Source: Penium margaritaceum (lineage: Eukaryota; Streptophyta; Zygnematophyceae; Desmidiales; Peniaceae). Taken from it: a DNA stretch of 33,464 nt. Location: assembly GCA_023375785.1 (NCBI GenBank), contig SZWC01009577.1, positions 4,811 to 38,274 on the forward strand, in the 5' to 3' direction. Shown in pieces: positions 10,246 through 21,525 of this stretch. The notes under the pieces are model-generated. The model saw nothing but the letters and a program-made list of their open reading frames with translations. It was not told the origin of the DNA and ran no database searches. A program made the position numbers and the translations under genes. The first letter of the stretch is position 1. The number at the start of each line of letters is the position of its first letter.

Positions 10246-10838
10246 GTCGGGCACAGTGGAGAAGGAATCCCGTGAGACGGTGATGTGGCAGTGCCCGGTG
10301 GAGAGAGGTGGAAGGCGCAGAGTAGTCAAGCATCTCAGAATGGGCGATAGGGTGGACGGGCAGCCAAGTATGGCGGGCAGCCGAGTGCAATCACGGGCAC
10401 CCACGGAGAGAGGAGAGGCGGCTGAGAGAGCAGCTGCGGGTGAGCAACAACCGAGAGTCACGGACAGCCAAGGGCAGCTGAGTGCAGCCGAGTACAGCTA
10501 AGAGGAGCTACGGAGAACAAAGAGAGCGGCTGAGAGCAGTTGCGAGAGTGGTCAGGGACCGGGAGCAGACGAGTAGCTTAGAGCAGCAAAGGCCGTGGAG
10601 AATGGGCGAGCAGGCGAGAGAGCACTCGCAGGCATCGGAGAGTCGAGGAGACCAGCGAGAACGGCTGCTGTGGGATGGCAAGGAATGGAGGCAGCAGCAC
10701 CTGGTAGTGCTGCTGCTTCAGGCCGAAGAGGCGGTCGACGGCGCAGAGTGTCCGCTGCGGTGATGCATGGGCCACGGGAGATGTGGGCCGCGGAAGCTTT
10801 AGGACTAGGATCGACGACCGGTGGGATTGAATCCTCAT

Positions 10839-10850
10839 GCTCTGATACCA
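10839..10850 (-). other. Primer-binding site of element A
   Basis: The minus strand reads TGGTATCAGAGC directly after the 5' LTR end. It is complementary to the 3' end of plant-type initiator tRNA-Met including CCA, the usual copia primer. Confidence 0.9.
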
Positions 10851-10975
10851 GTAATTGTTAGGAAGTTGCTTCACTAATCCATGTGAAGCGGGGCGGGTGA
10901 GAGCAACGAGGCACAATGCGTGAGACACGCCATGGATGCGGTAACTTGCCTTAGAAACGTACACTCAACCAAGAC
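10851..10975 (-). repeat. Truncated 5' LTR of element A
   Basis: These 125 bases match 3882-4006 with few substitutions. The remaining roughly 240 bases of the LTR (its 5' part) are missing. The copy ends within AAGAC and continues directly as the protease sequence of B1, which in B2 is preceded by GAGAC, so three to four bases are shared at the junction. Confidence 0.85.
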
Positions 10976-12390
10976 CTGGATCATCGACTCCGGGGCCACG
11001 CATCACATGATGACCTTTCTTGAGGCCTTTAGTATGCTCGGTCCTGTTGGCGATGTCTTCGGTGTCCAAACAGGCTCCGGACAAGTGTTGCCTGTCCGTG
11101 GTGTTGGCGGCATTCGTTTCCGTGGTCCTTCCGGTGACGTCTTTCTGACCGATGTCCTCTTCGTCCCTGGTCTCGAGCTCAGCCTCCTGTCCGTCACTGC
11201 CCTCGACTGCATGAGCATGGACGTTGTGCACTCGCGTGGTGTTGGCACTGTGTCGCTGCGTCCGTCTGGTCTTGTCGTACTGCACGCCACCGCCTGTGGC
11301 AACCTGTGGCATGTACCTCGCCTCTCCTCCTCTCCATCTGTCTCCTCCCCGTCGGCTGCCACAGGCCATGTGTTTGTCACCAGTGCGCTTTCTCCTCAGC
11401 ACACTCGCCTCTTGCACCACCGCCACTGCCACATCCACTCTGCCGCCGTAGCTCCGCACCCAGCCGGCCAAGGGCCTTGACCCGGAGACTTTCCCCCTCC
11501 CGTGTCCCACTGAGTGCATTGATTGCGCTCAGGGGAAATTGCACCGGTCCACGTACCCTTTGTCTTCCTCCCGTACGTCCACCCCTCTCGACCTTGTCCA
11601 TTCCGATCTCGTGGGCCCTCTCCCTACCGAGTCCGTCGGTGAACACGACCGCTATGTCCTCACCCTCACTAACGACTATTCTCGCTACCGCTGGGTCTTC
11701 TGCCTTTCGCAGAAAAGCGATGTCGTCCGAGCCATCCAGGACTGGCTTGTCCTCGCGGAGCGCGAGTATGGCTGCTCTCTTCACCGCTTTCGCTCTGATC
11801 GTGGTGGTAAGTACATGGGTGAGGCCACGACCTTTCTCGCCTCCCGTGGGATCCACCATGAGACATCCGCGCCCTATACGCCCGCCCAGAACGGTGTCTC
11901 CGGACGGTGGAACCGTACCATGGCCGACGCCATCCGCACCATGCGGGTCGAGACAAGCCTCTCCAATGGCTTCTATTTTGAAGCCATGGCCTACATGACC
12001 TGGTTCTGGAACCGGATTCCCCACAGTCCCCTTCCCCGCCAGTCCACGCCGTCCCGACATTGGTGCGGTCAGCGAGCTGACCTCCGCCCGACTCGCGTCT
12101 GGGGCTGCATGGCCATTGTGTGGCTGCCCGTCCCATAGCAGGGTGGCAAGCTCTCCCCCCACGGACGTCCCTGCACCTTCCTTGGTGTCTCTCGTCAGTC
12201 CAAGGCTTGGCGATTCTGGGATCCCTCCCAACACTGCATTGTCGAGCCCCGGGATGCCCTCGTCTTCGAGGACCTGTTTCCTCGCAACCTCATTTGCTCC
12301 GGCTCGTCCGTGTCTGTCCCGTTGCGTGGGAGAGTGGTGAGTCCGACCTCCGTCCTGCCGCTTCCGGGTGACAATTCCCTTGGTCCCTCT
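10932..12390 (+). pseudogene. pol: Copia protease and integrase, element B1, fused to LTR-derived start
   Basis: The open frame begins in the antisense of A's LTR, with an ATG at 10932 in a good start context (GCCATGG), and runs in frame into WIIDSGATHHM of the B1 protease. A 2-bp loss near 11450 shifts the frame. Integrase then shows VHSDLVGPLP, SDRGGKY and NGVSGRWNRT, so the catalytic Glu of the last motif (Glu in A, B2 and C) is Gly here. A TAG at 12136-12138 stands where B2 has Gln (LPVSQQGGK). The C-terminal SKAWRFWDPS motif follows. The protein is inactive; the fused ORF of about 180 codons is a chance product unless transcribed. Confidence 0.85.
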
Positions 12391-12786
12391 GAGCCGGCAG
12401 CCCCAGTCGCGTCCGCTGGTCCCTCTAAGCCGGCAGCCCCAGTCGCGTCTGCTGGTCCCTCTGGGTCGGCAGCCCCAGTCGTATCCACTCGTCTCTCTGA
12501 GCCGGTAGCCCCAGTCACCTCTGCTGGTCCCTCCAAGCCAGCAACCCCCGTCGCGTCTGCTGGTCCCTCCGGGCTGGAAGCCCCAGTCGTGTCCACTGGT
12601 CCCTCTGAATTGGTAGCCCCAGTCGCATCCGCTGGTCCCTCCGGGCCAGCAGCACCAGTTGCATCCCTTGGTCCCTCCGGGCCGGCAGCTCCCGTTGCGC
12701 CCGCTGGCCCCTCAAGGCCAGCAACCCCAGTCGCATCCGCCGGCCCCTCCAGGCCAGCAACGCCGTCCGCCTCCATTGGCCCGTCG
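12391..12786 (+). repeat. 36-bp coding minisatellite, 11 units (B1 pol linker)
   Basis: Eleven diverged 36-bp units encode 12-residue repeats of the form xPAAPVASAGPS between integrase and RT. The Pro/Ala/Gly pattern suggests an unstructured linker. B2 has 13 units at the same place. All units stay in frame, so the array expanded and contracted by whole units while pol was under selection. Confidence 0.9.
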
Positions 12787-14466
12787 GACTCAGTGCCATC
12801 GCCTGCCCTGCCACGCTACACACGTGGCCCAGGCGGCAGCCTCCGACCCACACTGTCGGTGAGTGCACAGACCGTCGCACCGCGCTCCGTGGCACCTCGA
12901 CCCCCAATGGCCCCACGTGTCTCCTCCACTCCCACGGTCGTGAGTGGGGACCCTGAAACCAAGGCCCTCGGCTTGGCCACCTCGGTCATCATTGCAGACC
13001 TTCACCCAGGCTCTGTACTGGGCTATGCCATGCTTCATCACGAGCATCGGTACGCTGTCGTGGCTACACTCGCACGCATCCCACCTGGAGCTCGAGATAC
13101 ACACGCTCTCTCAGTCCGCTCCATAGCACGCCCGGAAGACCCAGCCACCCTGCGCGAGGCACTAGCCTCTCCTGAGGCCGTACACTGGGACGCTACCTGC
13201 GCCAATGAGCTTGCCGCTTTCCGAGAGCACCATGTGTACGGCCTCGTCGAATTTCCTCTAGGTCGGAAGGTCATCGATGCCAAGTAGGTCTTTCGGCGCA
13301 ATTGGAAGCCTGACGGGTACTTGGAAAAGTACAAGGCCCGCTTACAACCAAGGGGTTTGCCCAGATTCCTGGGGTTGAATATGACCAGATCTTTGCCCCA
13401 ATTGGCCGGTTCTCCACTATCCGGGCGCTCTTCAGCCTGGTCGCCCATCATGGGTGGGAGCTGCATCAGATGGATGTGAGCAACGCCTTTCTCCATGGTT
13501 GACTCGAGGGTGAGGAGCTCTACATGGTGCGGCCCCCAGGCTTCGATGATGGCACCGGGAGATTCTGGCGACTGCGTAAGGCCCTGTATGGCCTGAAGTA
13601 GTCGCCTCGGTGCTCCAACCAAGAAATCAGCAGCACGCTCCTTCGTGGCGGACTCCAGCGCAACACCGCTGACCTCAAGTGTTTGTCAGTCCACGAGGCC
13701 AGACTTTCGCCGCTATTCTGGTTTACATCAACGATCTCCTCATTGCGTCGCCAGACACGGCTGCCATCCAGCGTGTCAAGGACTTGTTGTACGCCGTCTA
13801 CCACATGAAGGATCTCGGATCTACGAGAGTCTTCCTGGGCATGGAGCTTGAGCATGATCGCTCCAAGGGCGTCCTACACATCCACCAGGCTCCCTATGCA
13901 CAGACGTTGTCTACCCGCTTTGCGGAGGACCTGCCACTCGTGCCGAGCGCATCCTCACCCATGTCACCTGATGGTCAAGTGCAGTTGAATAGTCCTGACC
14001 CAGCCATTCTCGGGGAGCCAGTTGACGTGACCACGTACCTGCGAGTCATTGGGTCACTGATGTTCCTGGCGACGACGACGCGCCTAGACATCGCGTTCGC
14101 CGTCAACCTCCTGGCCCAGTTTTCTCAATAGCCACGTCACCTCCACTACGAGGCCGCGATCCAAGTACTACGCTATGTCGTCTCGACTCCTCGGCGAGGT
14201 CTCATGTTCCACCGTCAGCCATCTATTGTCGCAGTGGGCTACACCGACGGTGACTGGGCCAGCAGTCCGGACGGTAAGAGTCCCACTGGCAAGATTGTTC
14301 TGATTGGCGACACAGTTGTTACCTGGCGCAGGTGGCAAGCATGGGTGCATTGCACGCAGCACTGCTGAGGCTGAGTACGTTGCTCTTGGCTCAGGCGCAT
14401 GCGAGAGTGTGTGGTTGCGTTGTCTGTTGTCCGAGTTGCATCAGTCTGTCGTATCCATCACGTTGC
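12787..14466 (+). pseudogene. pol: Copia reverse transcriptase and RNase H, element B1, first part
   Basis: The frame runs to a TAG at 13285-13287 in place of Trp (AKWVFRR in B2). A 1-bp deletion near 13345 and another near 13675, a TGA at about 13501 (CGA to TGA), and a TAG about 13600 in place of Gln (GLKQSPRC) break it further. The RT catalytic YVDD is YIND here (LVYINDLLIA), losing an Asp. From 13679 it is readable to a TAG at 14129-14131, then RNase H continues with VAVGYTDGDW and AEAEYVALGSGACE after another frameshift near 14330. It stops at the C insertion within SITL. Confidence 0.9.
14462..14466. repeat. Target-site duplication of element C, left copy (GTTGC)
   Basis: GTTGC lies directly before the TG of the left LTR and again at 22181-22185 directly after the CA of the right LTR. 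Five bases is the usual copia duplication. Confidence 0.95.
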
Positions 14467-14998
14467 TGTTGTTGTGTGTGTCGTACACAGCTTACGGTGG
14501 CTTCTCGGCTCATGTCCATTCACGTGCAGATTCCTGAGACTGACGACGGTGGCAGAAGGCTGGCGGCCGGCGGCGATGGGCGCCCAGAAGATTTCCATAT
14601 TTTTTAGATTCGTGTTGTGTCACAGCACGTAGGCGTGTAGCCTATCAGGACGCAGATCTTGTCGATGCGGCCATTCTGGTTCAAACGGCTCGTCGTTCTG
14701 ACGTGTCTACAGGGAATTATGGCAAAAACTGTGTTTTTGCCACTGTTTTGTCCTGCTAGAAAGTAGCACCCTTGTGCGCCGCGTGTGTGTGCACTAGGTC
14801 CGTGACGCTATTTAGGTTGCCCAGACCTCAATTGTCATTCTTCTTCTGCATTTTTCAACATTTACAGCTTCTGACACTTGTGTTTGTGTCCCTAGCCAAC
14901 CCCTTGCTGTTCTCACCTTCACCTATGTGTACTAGTGAGTTAGCTGGCTGGCTTGTACCGCCACGCCAACGACAACAGTGCTAGGAAGTTTTCTCTCA
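14467..14998 (+). repeat. 5' LTR of element C
   Basis: It starts TGTTGTTGTG and ends TTCTCTCA, directly followed by the PBS. A TATA-like GCTATTTAGG near 14808 may be the promoter core; this is only a guess. Confidence 0.95.
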
Positions 14999-15011
14999 TG
15001 GTATCAGAGCC
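14999..15011 (+). other. Primer-binding site of element C
   Basis: TGGTATCAGAGCC follows the LTR without a spacer and matches the complement of the 3' end of initiator tRNA-Met over 13 bases. Confidence 0.95.
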
Positions 15012-15842
15012 GCGAGCCAGTGCTCGCACAGCTGCGTAGTAGAGGCGCAACAACCGTCGTAGTAGTGAGCGACCACAGCCGTTGCCTTGAGGAGCAACAG
15101 CAGCAGCGTCCCCTGTCTCGGCGAAAGGTCCTGGGAGGACCCACCACAATTCTGACCGCTTTTTTAAGAACTCCATGACGAGTTTTTATAGCTCCACGGC
15201 AACCGTTCCACAGAAGCAGCAACTACTCCGCGGTGCTTCGCGGTGCTCCGCGGCTCAACGGACGCGGCAGCTCCACAACCGTAACGGAACGCGCCGGGAG
15301 TGTCGCGGATCCACCGCGATCACACGCGGCATTCCGAACCCGCCACTCTGTGGCGACAGTGCCGCGGCAGATCCGTGGTGCTCCGCGGTGAATCCGCGGC
15401 TGCTCGACCTGCTCCATGGCGGTTTTGGAACACACCGGCAGTGCTCCGTAGTGGATTCGCCATCGCGAGTTCGCGCCAGCTCCGCGGTGACTCCGCGGTC
15501 GACAGAAGCGGTGGCCCTGCGGTGGTCGCGGAAACAACTTACGGAGGTTCCGCGACAGCTCGCGGTACTCCAACGCGTTCCGCATCGACTCGACCGCGGT
15601 GGCAGCTCGAGGCACTTCACGTCGACTCCGCGCCGACACGACCAACGCGACCGTGGCCAGCCCGAGCCGATCCGCGACAACCCGCGGTGAACTTCCGCTG
15701 TGAAGTGCACCGCGGAGGGGGTCCGCGGAGGGGTTCCGCGGAGAGGGTCCGTGGAGGGGCTCCGCAGAGGTGAGGGTCTGCGGTAAAGTGTTCCGCAACA
15801 ACACAAAAATAGGGGGGAAAGAGGGGGTAGGGACAGGCCGCC
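15012..15842 (+). other. Leader of element C, rich in TCCGCGGTG-like words
   Basis: About 830 bases between PBS and gag, without a convincing gene although both strands hold open frames. From 15220 to 15790 the sequence is packed with CCGCGG, TCGCGG and TCCGCGGTG words, ending in four tandem copies of a roughly 16-bp unit (about 15715-15775, TCCGCGGAGGGG type). Packaging or structured leader RNA is possible, but nothing proves it. Confidence 0.5.
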
Positions 15843-17607
15843 ATGCCGAAGCTTACCCCCTCCAGCGCCGTCACCGACGCAGCTGCCGAGGGCAGCACCG
15901 GCAGCGGCCAACGTCGGCTGCCGCCAACATCGCCACAGCGGCAGCAGCACCAGCAGCAGCAGCAAAAACAACAGCAGCAGCAGTAGCCACTGCAGCAGCA
16001 GCAGCAACAGCGTCAGCAGCAGCTGCCGCAACAGCAGCAGCGGCCGCCGAGCCCAACAACACTGGCGCGCCAAGTACGCGCACTGGCTGACCTACAAGCG
16101 GAGAGCCGCAACACTTTGATGAATCAGGTCGCCGAGCTGCAAGACCTGATCAGGAGCTTACTGCCCCAGTAGCAGCAGGTCTAGCAGCAGCAGCAGCAGC
16201 AGCACCCATTCGCAGACCCTAGCTAAGATCATCTCGCTCACGGCGACAATGCAGACGAGGTTGCGGAGACCCTCTCCGACTCAGGCGAGGAGGGTGAGGA
16301 GGAGATGCTCCGAGCACGCCTCATCCACCTGGAGGCACGCCGAAGAGCGCGTGAGGCCAATGCCGCCCTCCAGGGCACAAGCTCCAACGCCGACGCCGAC
16401 CTGAGCTCATCTCGCCGTCCTCTCAGTTTTGAGGAACTGGCTCTGAGGGCCCGCCTGGGCAAGGGCGTTGCCTCCTCCATGCCCGGTCCCGCAGTGACTT
16501 CACCCATCACTCTGCAGACAGTCAAGCCAGCCAAGTGGTTTGAGTCGGACCCGCCCATCTTCCGGACTGTGAACGACTTCAAGTCCTGGGAACCGCGCTT
16601 TCGCATGTGGGCCATGAGCGAGGGCGTCCTCGTCTACTATCTCACCCATACCAGGCATCAGACCCCGCCCAGACGCAGATGGCAGTCCGTGCCGCCTCCG
16701 GTCTAATGAAAGCTGCCCCAGACTTCACCAAAGATTTCAGTCGGCTCCTTGGCAATCCGCTGACCGGCACGAGAGCTGACCCTCGCGAGGCGTGGGCGCT
16801 AGCTGTCACTCTGTTTGAGGGCGCCACCTTGGCCCTGATATCCCAGCGCCTTGCCGAATTCAACTCCCTCTGTCAGACTGCTCAGAATTCCACAGCTGAC
16901 TACTGGCGCCGGGCGATCCAGTTATACGAGGAGGTGGGAGACGACGTCCCTGCGTAGTACTCCGCCCTCCAGACCATCCTCAACGGCATCCATCCCGACT
17001 ACGCGCGCGTCTTCAGCAACTTCGACCAGACTCTGCTTTGCGACATGGCGAGCGACAGGACCCTGCTGCGCTAGGCCACCCTCCACTTCCTGGAGGTCGC
17101 CGGCATGGACGCCGCGAACCGCGCTCGCCACAGCACGGCTACAGCTGCAATTGCCGCCGCATCTCCCTCCCCGCCGTCTACAGCTACAACAGCTCTAGCT
17201 CAGGGGAAGAAGGGCCACAAAACGTCAGGTGGTGGTTCCAGCAGCGGGACCAGCAGCGGCACTAGCACCAGAAGTGTCAGCCACAACAGCAGTAGCGGGA
17301 GAAGCAGCAGCGGCGGCGGCAGCGGCAGTAGCAGTGGCAGCAGCGGCTCCGGCAGCACGACGGGCCGACGGCTCGTGTGCTTCAACTGCGGAGGTGACCA
17401 CCGCTATCCTGACTGCACTCGCCTCACAGGCCGCCCGTTGGACTGGGTCAAGGTCACCCGTGGGCTGCAGTAGGCGCATGAGGCACGTATGTGCCAAACG
17501 TCCGGTGCGACCGCCCGCTCGGCCGCCACTACCGCAGCCGTCCCAGAGGAATCCGCCGTCACAGCAGGATCCTCCGCAGATCCTCGTGACCAGGCGCTCG
17601 TCGAACA
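15843..17607 (+). pseudogene. gag: Copia gag, element C, with Gln-rich N-terminus
   Basis: ATG 15843 opens a frame with a Gln-rich tract, a coiled-coil-like part (LQAESRNTLMNQVAELQDL) and the capsid block FKSWEPRFRMWAMSEGVLVYY shared with A and B2. It is interrupted by TAG at 15984, 16170 and 16182 and TAA at 16224. A 1-bp shift near 16645 moves it to the next frame, which carries TAG at 16955, 17072 and 17471. A Ser/Gly-rich stretch precedes a zinc knuckle CFNCGGDHRYPDC with spacing C-x2-C-x3-H-x4-C, one residue shorter than the usual x4. A 1-bp deletion at about 17608 separates gag from pol, which probably formed one ORF. Confidence 0.85.
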
Positions 17608-19270
17608 ATCACCGAGCTGCACCAGCTTCTCGCCCTGCGCTCACCTCAGGGAGGTGCGAGTGAGTTGATTGAGTCGAGGGATGCTACCACCTGTGGCCTG
17701 TCTATGTTGTCGCGTGATGATGCCTGTGGTGGTCCCCATGCCCAGTCGTGTGTGCGTGATGGACCTGATGATGTATCTTGGCTGCATGCTGCTCATGTGC
17801 GCTCTGCTGGTCGCCTTGTTGTGTCCCCTGCTGAACGTCCCGCTGCCGCGCCTTGTTCCGTCGCCGAGTGCCATGTTGTCCCTTGTACACGTGTCACCGA
17901 TGCCACCTGGGTTTTTGACTCTGGTGCCACCCACCACATGACGTGTCGCTGTGACGCCTTCGTCGTCTTGCATCCTGTTGGCACTGTTCGCTCTGTTCAC
18001 ACTGTAGCTGGCCATGAGGTCCCTGTCCAAGGTATTGGGGTTGTGCAGTTCACCGGGCCCGCTGGTCCCGTATACATCTCCGACGTCCTCTTTGTCTCTG
18101 ATCTGGAACTCAGTCTGCTGTCTGTCCATGCTTGCACCAAGATGGGCCTGGGTGTCATGCACACAGCTGCCGATGCTCGCATCTTTGTGTGTGACACCGA
18201 GGAGACCATCCTCAGTGGGACAGTCATCGATGATCTGTGTCACATCTCTGGGTCCTGTGCGAGTGCACCCCCTTTGCCTCCATCTCCCACTGCCCGTGTC
18301 TTCGTCGCTGGTGCTCTGTCCCCCGAGTATCACCGTTTGCTGCATCGACGCCTCTGTCATGTGCACCTGGAGGCAGTCGACACACTAATCCACACTCAGC
18401 TTGCTCTTGGACTTGATGCGGCGTCCTTCGAGGCGCCGCCCACGACCGACTGCCTGGCCTATGTTGAAGGCAAAATACACCGGTCCACCTATCCTGCGTC
18501 TGTATCCAGGGCCCTTCGGCCCTTGGGGCTTGTCCACTCCGACCTCATGGGTCCGCTCCCTATCGAGTTTCAGGAGGACCGCGGTCGCTACGTCCTGATA
18601 TTGACTGATGACTTCACGCAAATGCGTTGGGTCTAGAGTCTACGACAGAAGAGCGATGCCGCCATTGACGTCCGCATCTGGCTGGTCATGGCTTAGCGCC
18701 AGTCTCCCCACCGCCTTCAGACCTTTCGCTCGGACCGCGGCGGCGAGTACCTCGGTGACATGGCCCGCTCCTTCACCGACCTTGGCGTCTTCCACAACCT
18801 CTCCGCCCCCGCCACCCCCCAGCAGAACGGTGTCTCCGAGCGCTGGAACCGCACCATGGAGGATGCAGTCCACGCCATGCGTGCGGACAGCGCCATGCCT
18901 GAGGCCTTTTCCTTCGAGGGCATGGCGTACATGACCTGGGTCTAGAACCGCATTTCCCACGGCCCCCTCCCGGGTCACCGCACACCCTACGAGCTGCAGT
19001 ACGGGCGTCGCGCAGACCTGCACCTGGCCCGTGTCTGGGGCACCCTTGCCTGCGTCTGGTTCACACCGGAGCAGCAGGGGAGCAAGCTCTCTCTACGGGG
19101 CCGCATCTGTGCCTTCGTTGGGGTCGTCCCGCGGTCGAAGGCCTGGCGGTTCTGGGACCCTGAGCAACGCCGCATTGTGGAGTCCCGCGACGCTCTCTTC
19201 TTCGAGCATCTCACCTTCCGTGAACTTGCCCGCATCCACGCTCTGCGTGCTGCTCATGCCCCCAGGTGTT
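17608..19270 (+). pseudogene. pol: Copia protease and integrase, element C
   Basis: The frame follows on from gag (ITELHQLLALRSPQ). The protease motif is WVFDSGATHHM. The zinc-binding pre-integrase region has HRRLCHVHLEAVD and CLAYVEGKIHR. The integrase core has VHSDLMGPLP, FRSDRGGEYL and NGVSERWNRT, so D, D and E are intact. TAG codons interrupt at 18634-18636 (Phe in A and B), 18694-18696 (Glu in A and B) and 18943-18945 (Trp in A and B: MTWVWNR). Two of the three read CTAG, as expected from CTGG. The frame is otherwise continuous to the end of pol. Confidence 0.9.
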
Positions 19271-21525
19271 CCGGACCCCGTAGTGTAGGAGAGGCTCTTG
19301 GCACGGTTGGCACAGTGTCCCCGTCCAATGCGGTCACTCCGTCGCCGGCACCCCCGGGGCTGTCCCCAGCGGCTGTGCCCACAGGCACCCCCAGCCTCGA
19401 CCCGTCCTCTGTCCCCGACTCTCCGCTCTCGCCTGTGCCTGAGTCTGCATCCGAGTCTACCTCCGCGTCTGAGGATCTGCCTGAGCCTGTGCCTGCTTCC
19501 GCGTCTGAGGCTCAGTCTGCCCCTGCGTCCGCATCCGTGTCTGGCTCTGAGACGTCCTCGCCTCCGGTCGCGGACGCGCCTGCATCTGCCGTGGATCCGC
19601 CCCCAGCTATTGAGGCCATGCGAGCCTCGAGTGGTGCGCCTGCCATGCAGTCCTCACCGGCGTGTGAGTCAGCGGCCCCCATTGCTCCTGCCCCGTCGGA
19701 CCCCTACACACGGGCACCCGGCAGACGTCTCCGCCCTCGCCCCACACGCAGCATCGTCAGCAATGACCATGGCACGAAGGTCCTCACCCTGAGTGCTCAT
19801 GGTCTTGCTGAAGTTCACCCTGGCTGTGCCACAAGTATGGCACTACTTGCTCATGAGCGCGGACTTGCTCGTGACGCCGCTGAGTCCATGGTGACGGTCG
19901 ACCCTCCCTCTGCGGCGTATGCCCTGGCTACACGCAGTGCGCCAGTGCTGTCTCTAGACCCCACTAGCCTACTAGAGGCCTTGTCAGCCCCAGACGTTGA
20001 GCAGTGGCGCGTTGCCTGCCAGACTGAGCTCAATGGTATCCGAGAGCATGGCGTCTTTGAGGTGGTGGACTTGCCGAAGAACCGCAAGGCCATCAAGGCC
20101 AAGTGGGTTCTCCGCAAGAAGCTAAAGCCAGACGGCACTGTGGAATGCTACAAAGCGCGCCTGACAGTAAAGGGCTTCTCTCAAGTCCCTGGCGTAGACT
20201 ACACCGAGACCTTTGCTCCTATTGGCCAAATGACGAACACGCTCACTCTGTTGAGCCAAGTGGCACAGCATGAATGGGAACTCCACCAGATGGATGTCAA
20301 CAACGCGTTCCTGAATGGGGACCTTGAGGAGGAGATCTACATGGTCCAGCCACCCGGCTTCGAGGATGGTACCGGTTGTGTGTACCGGCTGCAGAAGGCC
20401 TTGTACGGCCTGAAACAGTCACCTCGCTGCTGGAATCAGGAGATCACCAGCACGTTGAGACGAGCTAGATACGTTCAGAGTGATGCTGACCCATCTCTGT
20501 TCCTCGCTCAGTCCCCAGCACCGCTTGCTGCCATCCTAGTCTACGTGGACGATCTTCTGATCGCCTCACCCGACCTGGGGACGGTGAACGCTGCCAAGGC
20601 TGTTCTCACCTCAGCTTACAAGATGAAAGACCTTGGTGAGGCCTCTGTCTTTTTAGGGATGGAGATCATGCGCGACCATGTCCGCCGCTCACTCCGTGTC
20701 CATCAGGGACGCTACGTAGCGACTGTGGGGGAGCGCTTTGCCGACCTCCTTGCAGCCGTTCGCACGGCCTCCACGCCCATGACCCCTGAGGGGCAGGCCG
20801 CCCTGAAGGTGGATGATCCAGCTGACCTGGGGGAGCTAGTCGATGTGACCCTGTACCTGCGAGTCATTGGCTCGCTCATGTACTTGGCCACCACGACACG
20901 GCCCGACATTGCCTTCACTGTCAACCTGCTCGCCCAGTTCTCGCAGGCTCCACGCCAGTGAACACTGGAGGCCACGGTCTGGTGTGTGTTCTACATCCTG
21001 TCCACCGCATGCTTTGGCCTGTGCTTTCGCGAGCAAGTGTCAGTTGTGCTCGATGGGTACACAGACAGTGATCGGACGTGGAGTCCAGACGGCAAGAGCC
21101 GCACCGGCTACATCTTTCTCATTGGAGGCACTGCAGTGTCTTGGCGAAGTGGGAAGCAGGACTGCATCACACGCAACACCGATGAGGCAGAGTATGTTGC
21201 CCTAGGCGCCGGTGTAGTAGAATATGTCCGGCTCATCTTTTTGTTGCGTGAACTGCGTCAGTCCATTCCCCCCGTGGTCCTCCAGTGTGACAACATGAGC
21301 GCGAAGGCCATCGCCAAGAACTCAGGTGCGTTCCATGCACGCACAAAGCACATCAATGTCGAGCATCACTTTGTGCGTGATCTGGTTGATCGTGGAGAGA
21401 TCCGAGTCATCCACGTGAGCACTGAAAGGTAGTGCACGGATTTGCTCACCAAGGCTCTGGGTCGTTCGAAGTTTCATGCAGCCACTCGTTCCGTTGGAAT
21501 CTGCCCCATCCCTGTTGCATGTTGA
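19271..21525 (+). pseudogene. pol: Copia reverse transcriptase and RNase H, element C
   Basis: A Ser/Pro/Glu-rich linker leads into RT with CYKARLTVKGFSQVPGVDY, QMDVNNAFLNG, ALYGLKQSPRCWNQE and an intact YVDD (LVYVDDLLIASPD). RNase H has DGYTDSD, DEAEYVALGAG, QCDNMSAKAIAKNSG and HINVEHHF, so the acidic active-site residues are present. Only two stops interrupt: TGA at 20959-20961 and TAG at 21430-21432, the latter at the Gln of the conserved RQxADxLTK end motif. The natural end is TGA at 21523-21525. This is the best preserved polymerase in the window. Confidence 0.95.

Larger units (their letters stand above)
3882..10975 (-). mobile_element. Ty1/copia retrotransposon, element A (decayed)
   Basis: On the minus strand the order is truncated 5' LTR, tRNA-Met primer-binding site, possible extra ORF, gag, protease, integrase, RT/RNase H, polypurine tract and 3' LTR. 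Integrase before RT defines the copia type. The shared LTR segment (3882-4006 and 10851-10975) is nearly identical, and the 5' LTR then breaks off into element B1. Internal stops and at least two frameshifts make it defective. The lost outer LTR end prevents recognition of a target duplication. Confidence 0.9.
10971..14466 (+). mobile_element. Ty1/copia element B1, left part (5' truncated)
   Basis: B1 is a sister copy of B2, with about the same protein sequence in protease, integrase, linker repeat, RT and RNase H. It starts abruptly at the protease, so its 5' LTR and gag are absent. It is split at 14466 by element C and resumes at 22186. It carries several 1-2 bp deletions and altered catalytic residues and is dead. 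Confidence 0.9.

Noticed and set aside
12195..12776. Minus-strand collagen-like Gly/Ala/Pro ORF opposite the B1 linker
   Set aside because: It is the complement of the 36-bp repeat, whose plus strand is in frame with B1 pol; the same shadow appears at 27461-28015 opposite B2.
15255..16073. Minus-strand ORF of 272 codons with poly-Leu
   Set aside because: It is the antisense of the C leader and gag Gln tract; the plus strand carries the gag homology.
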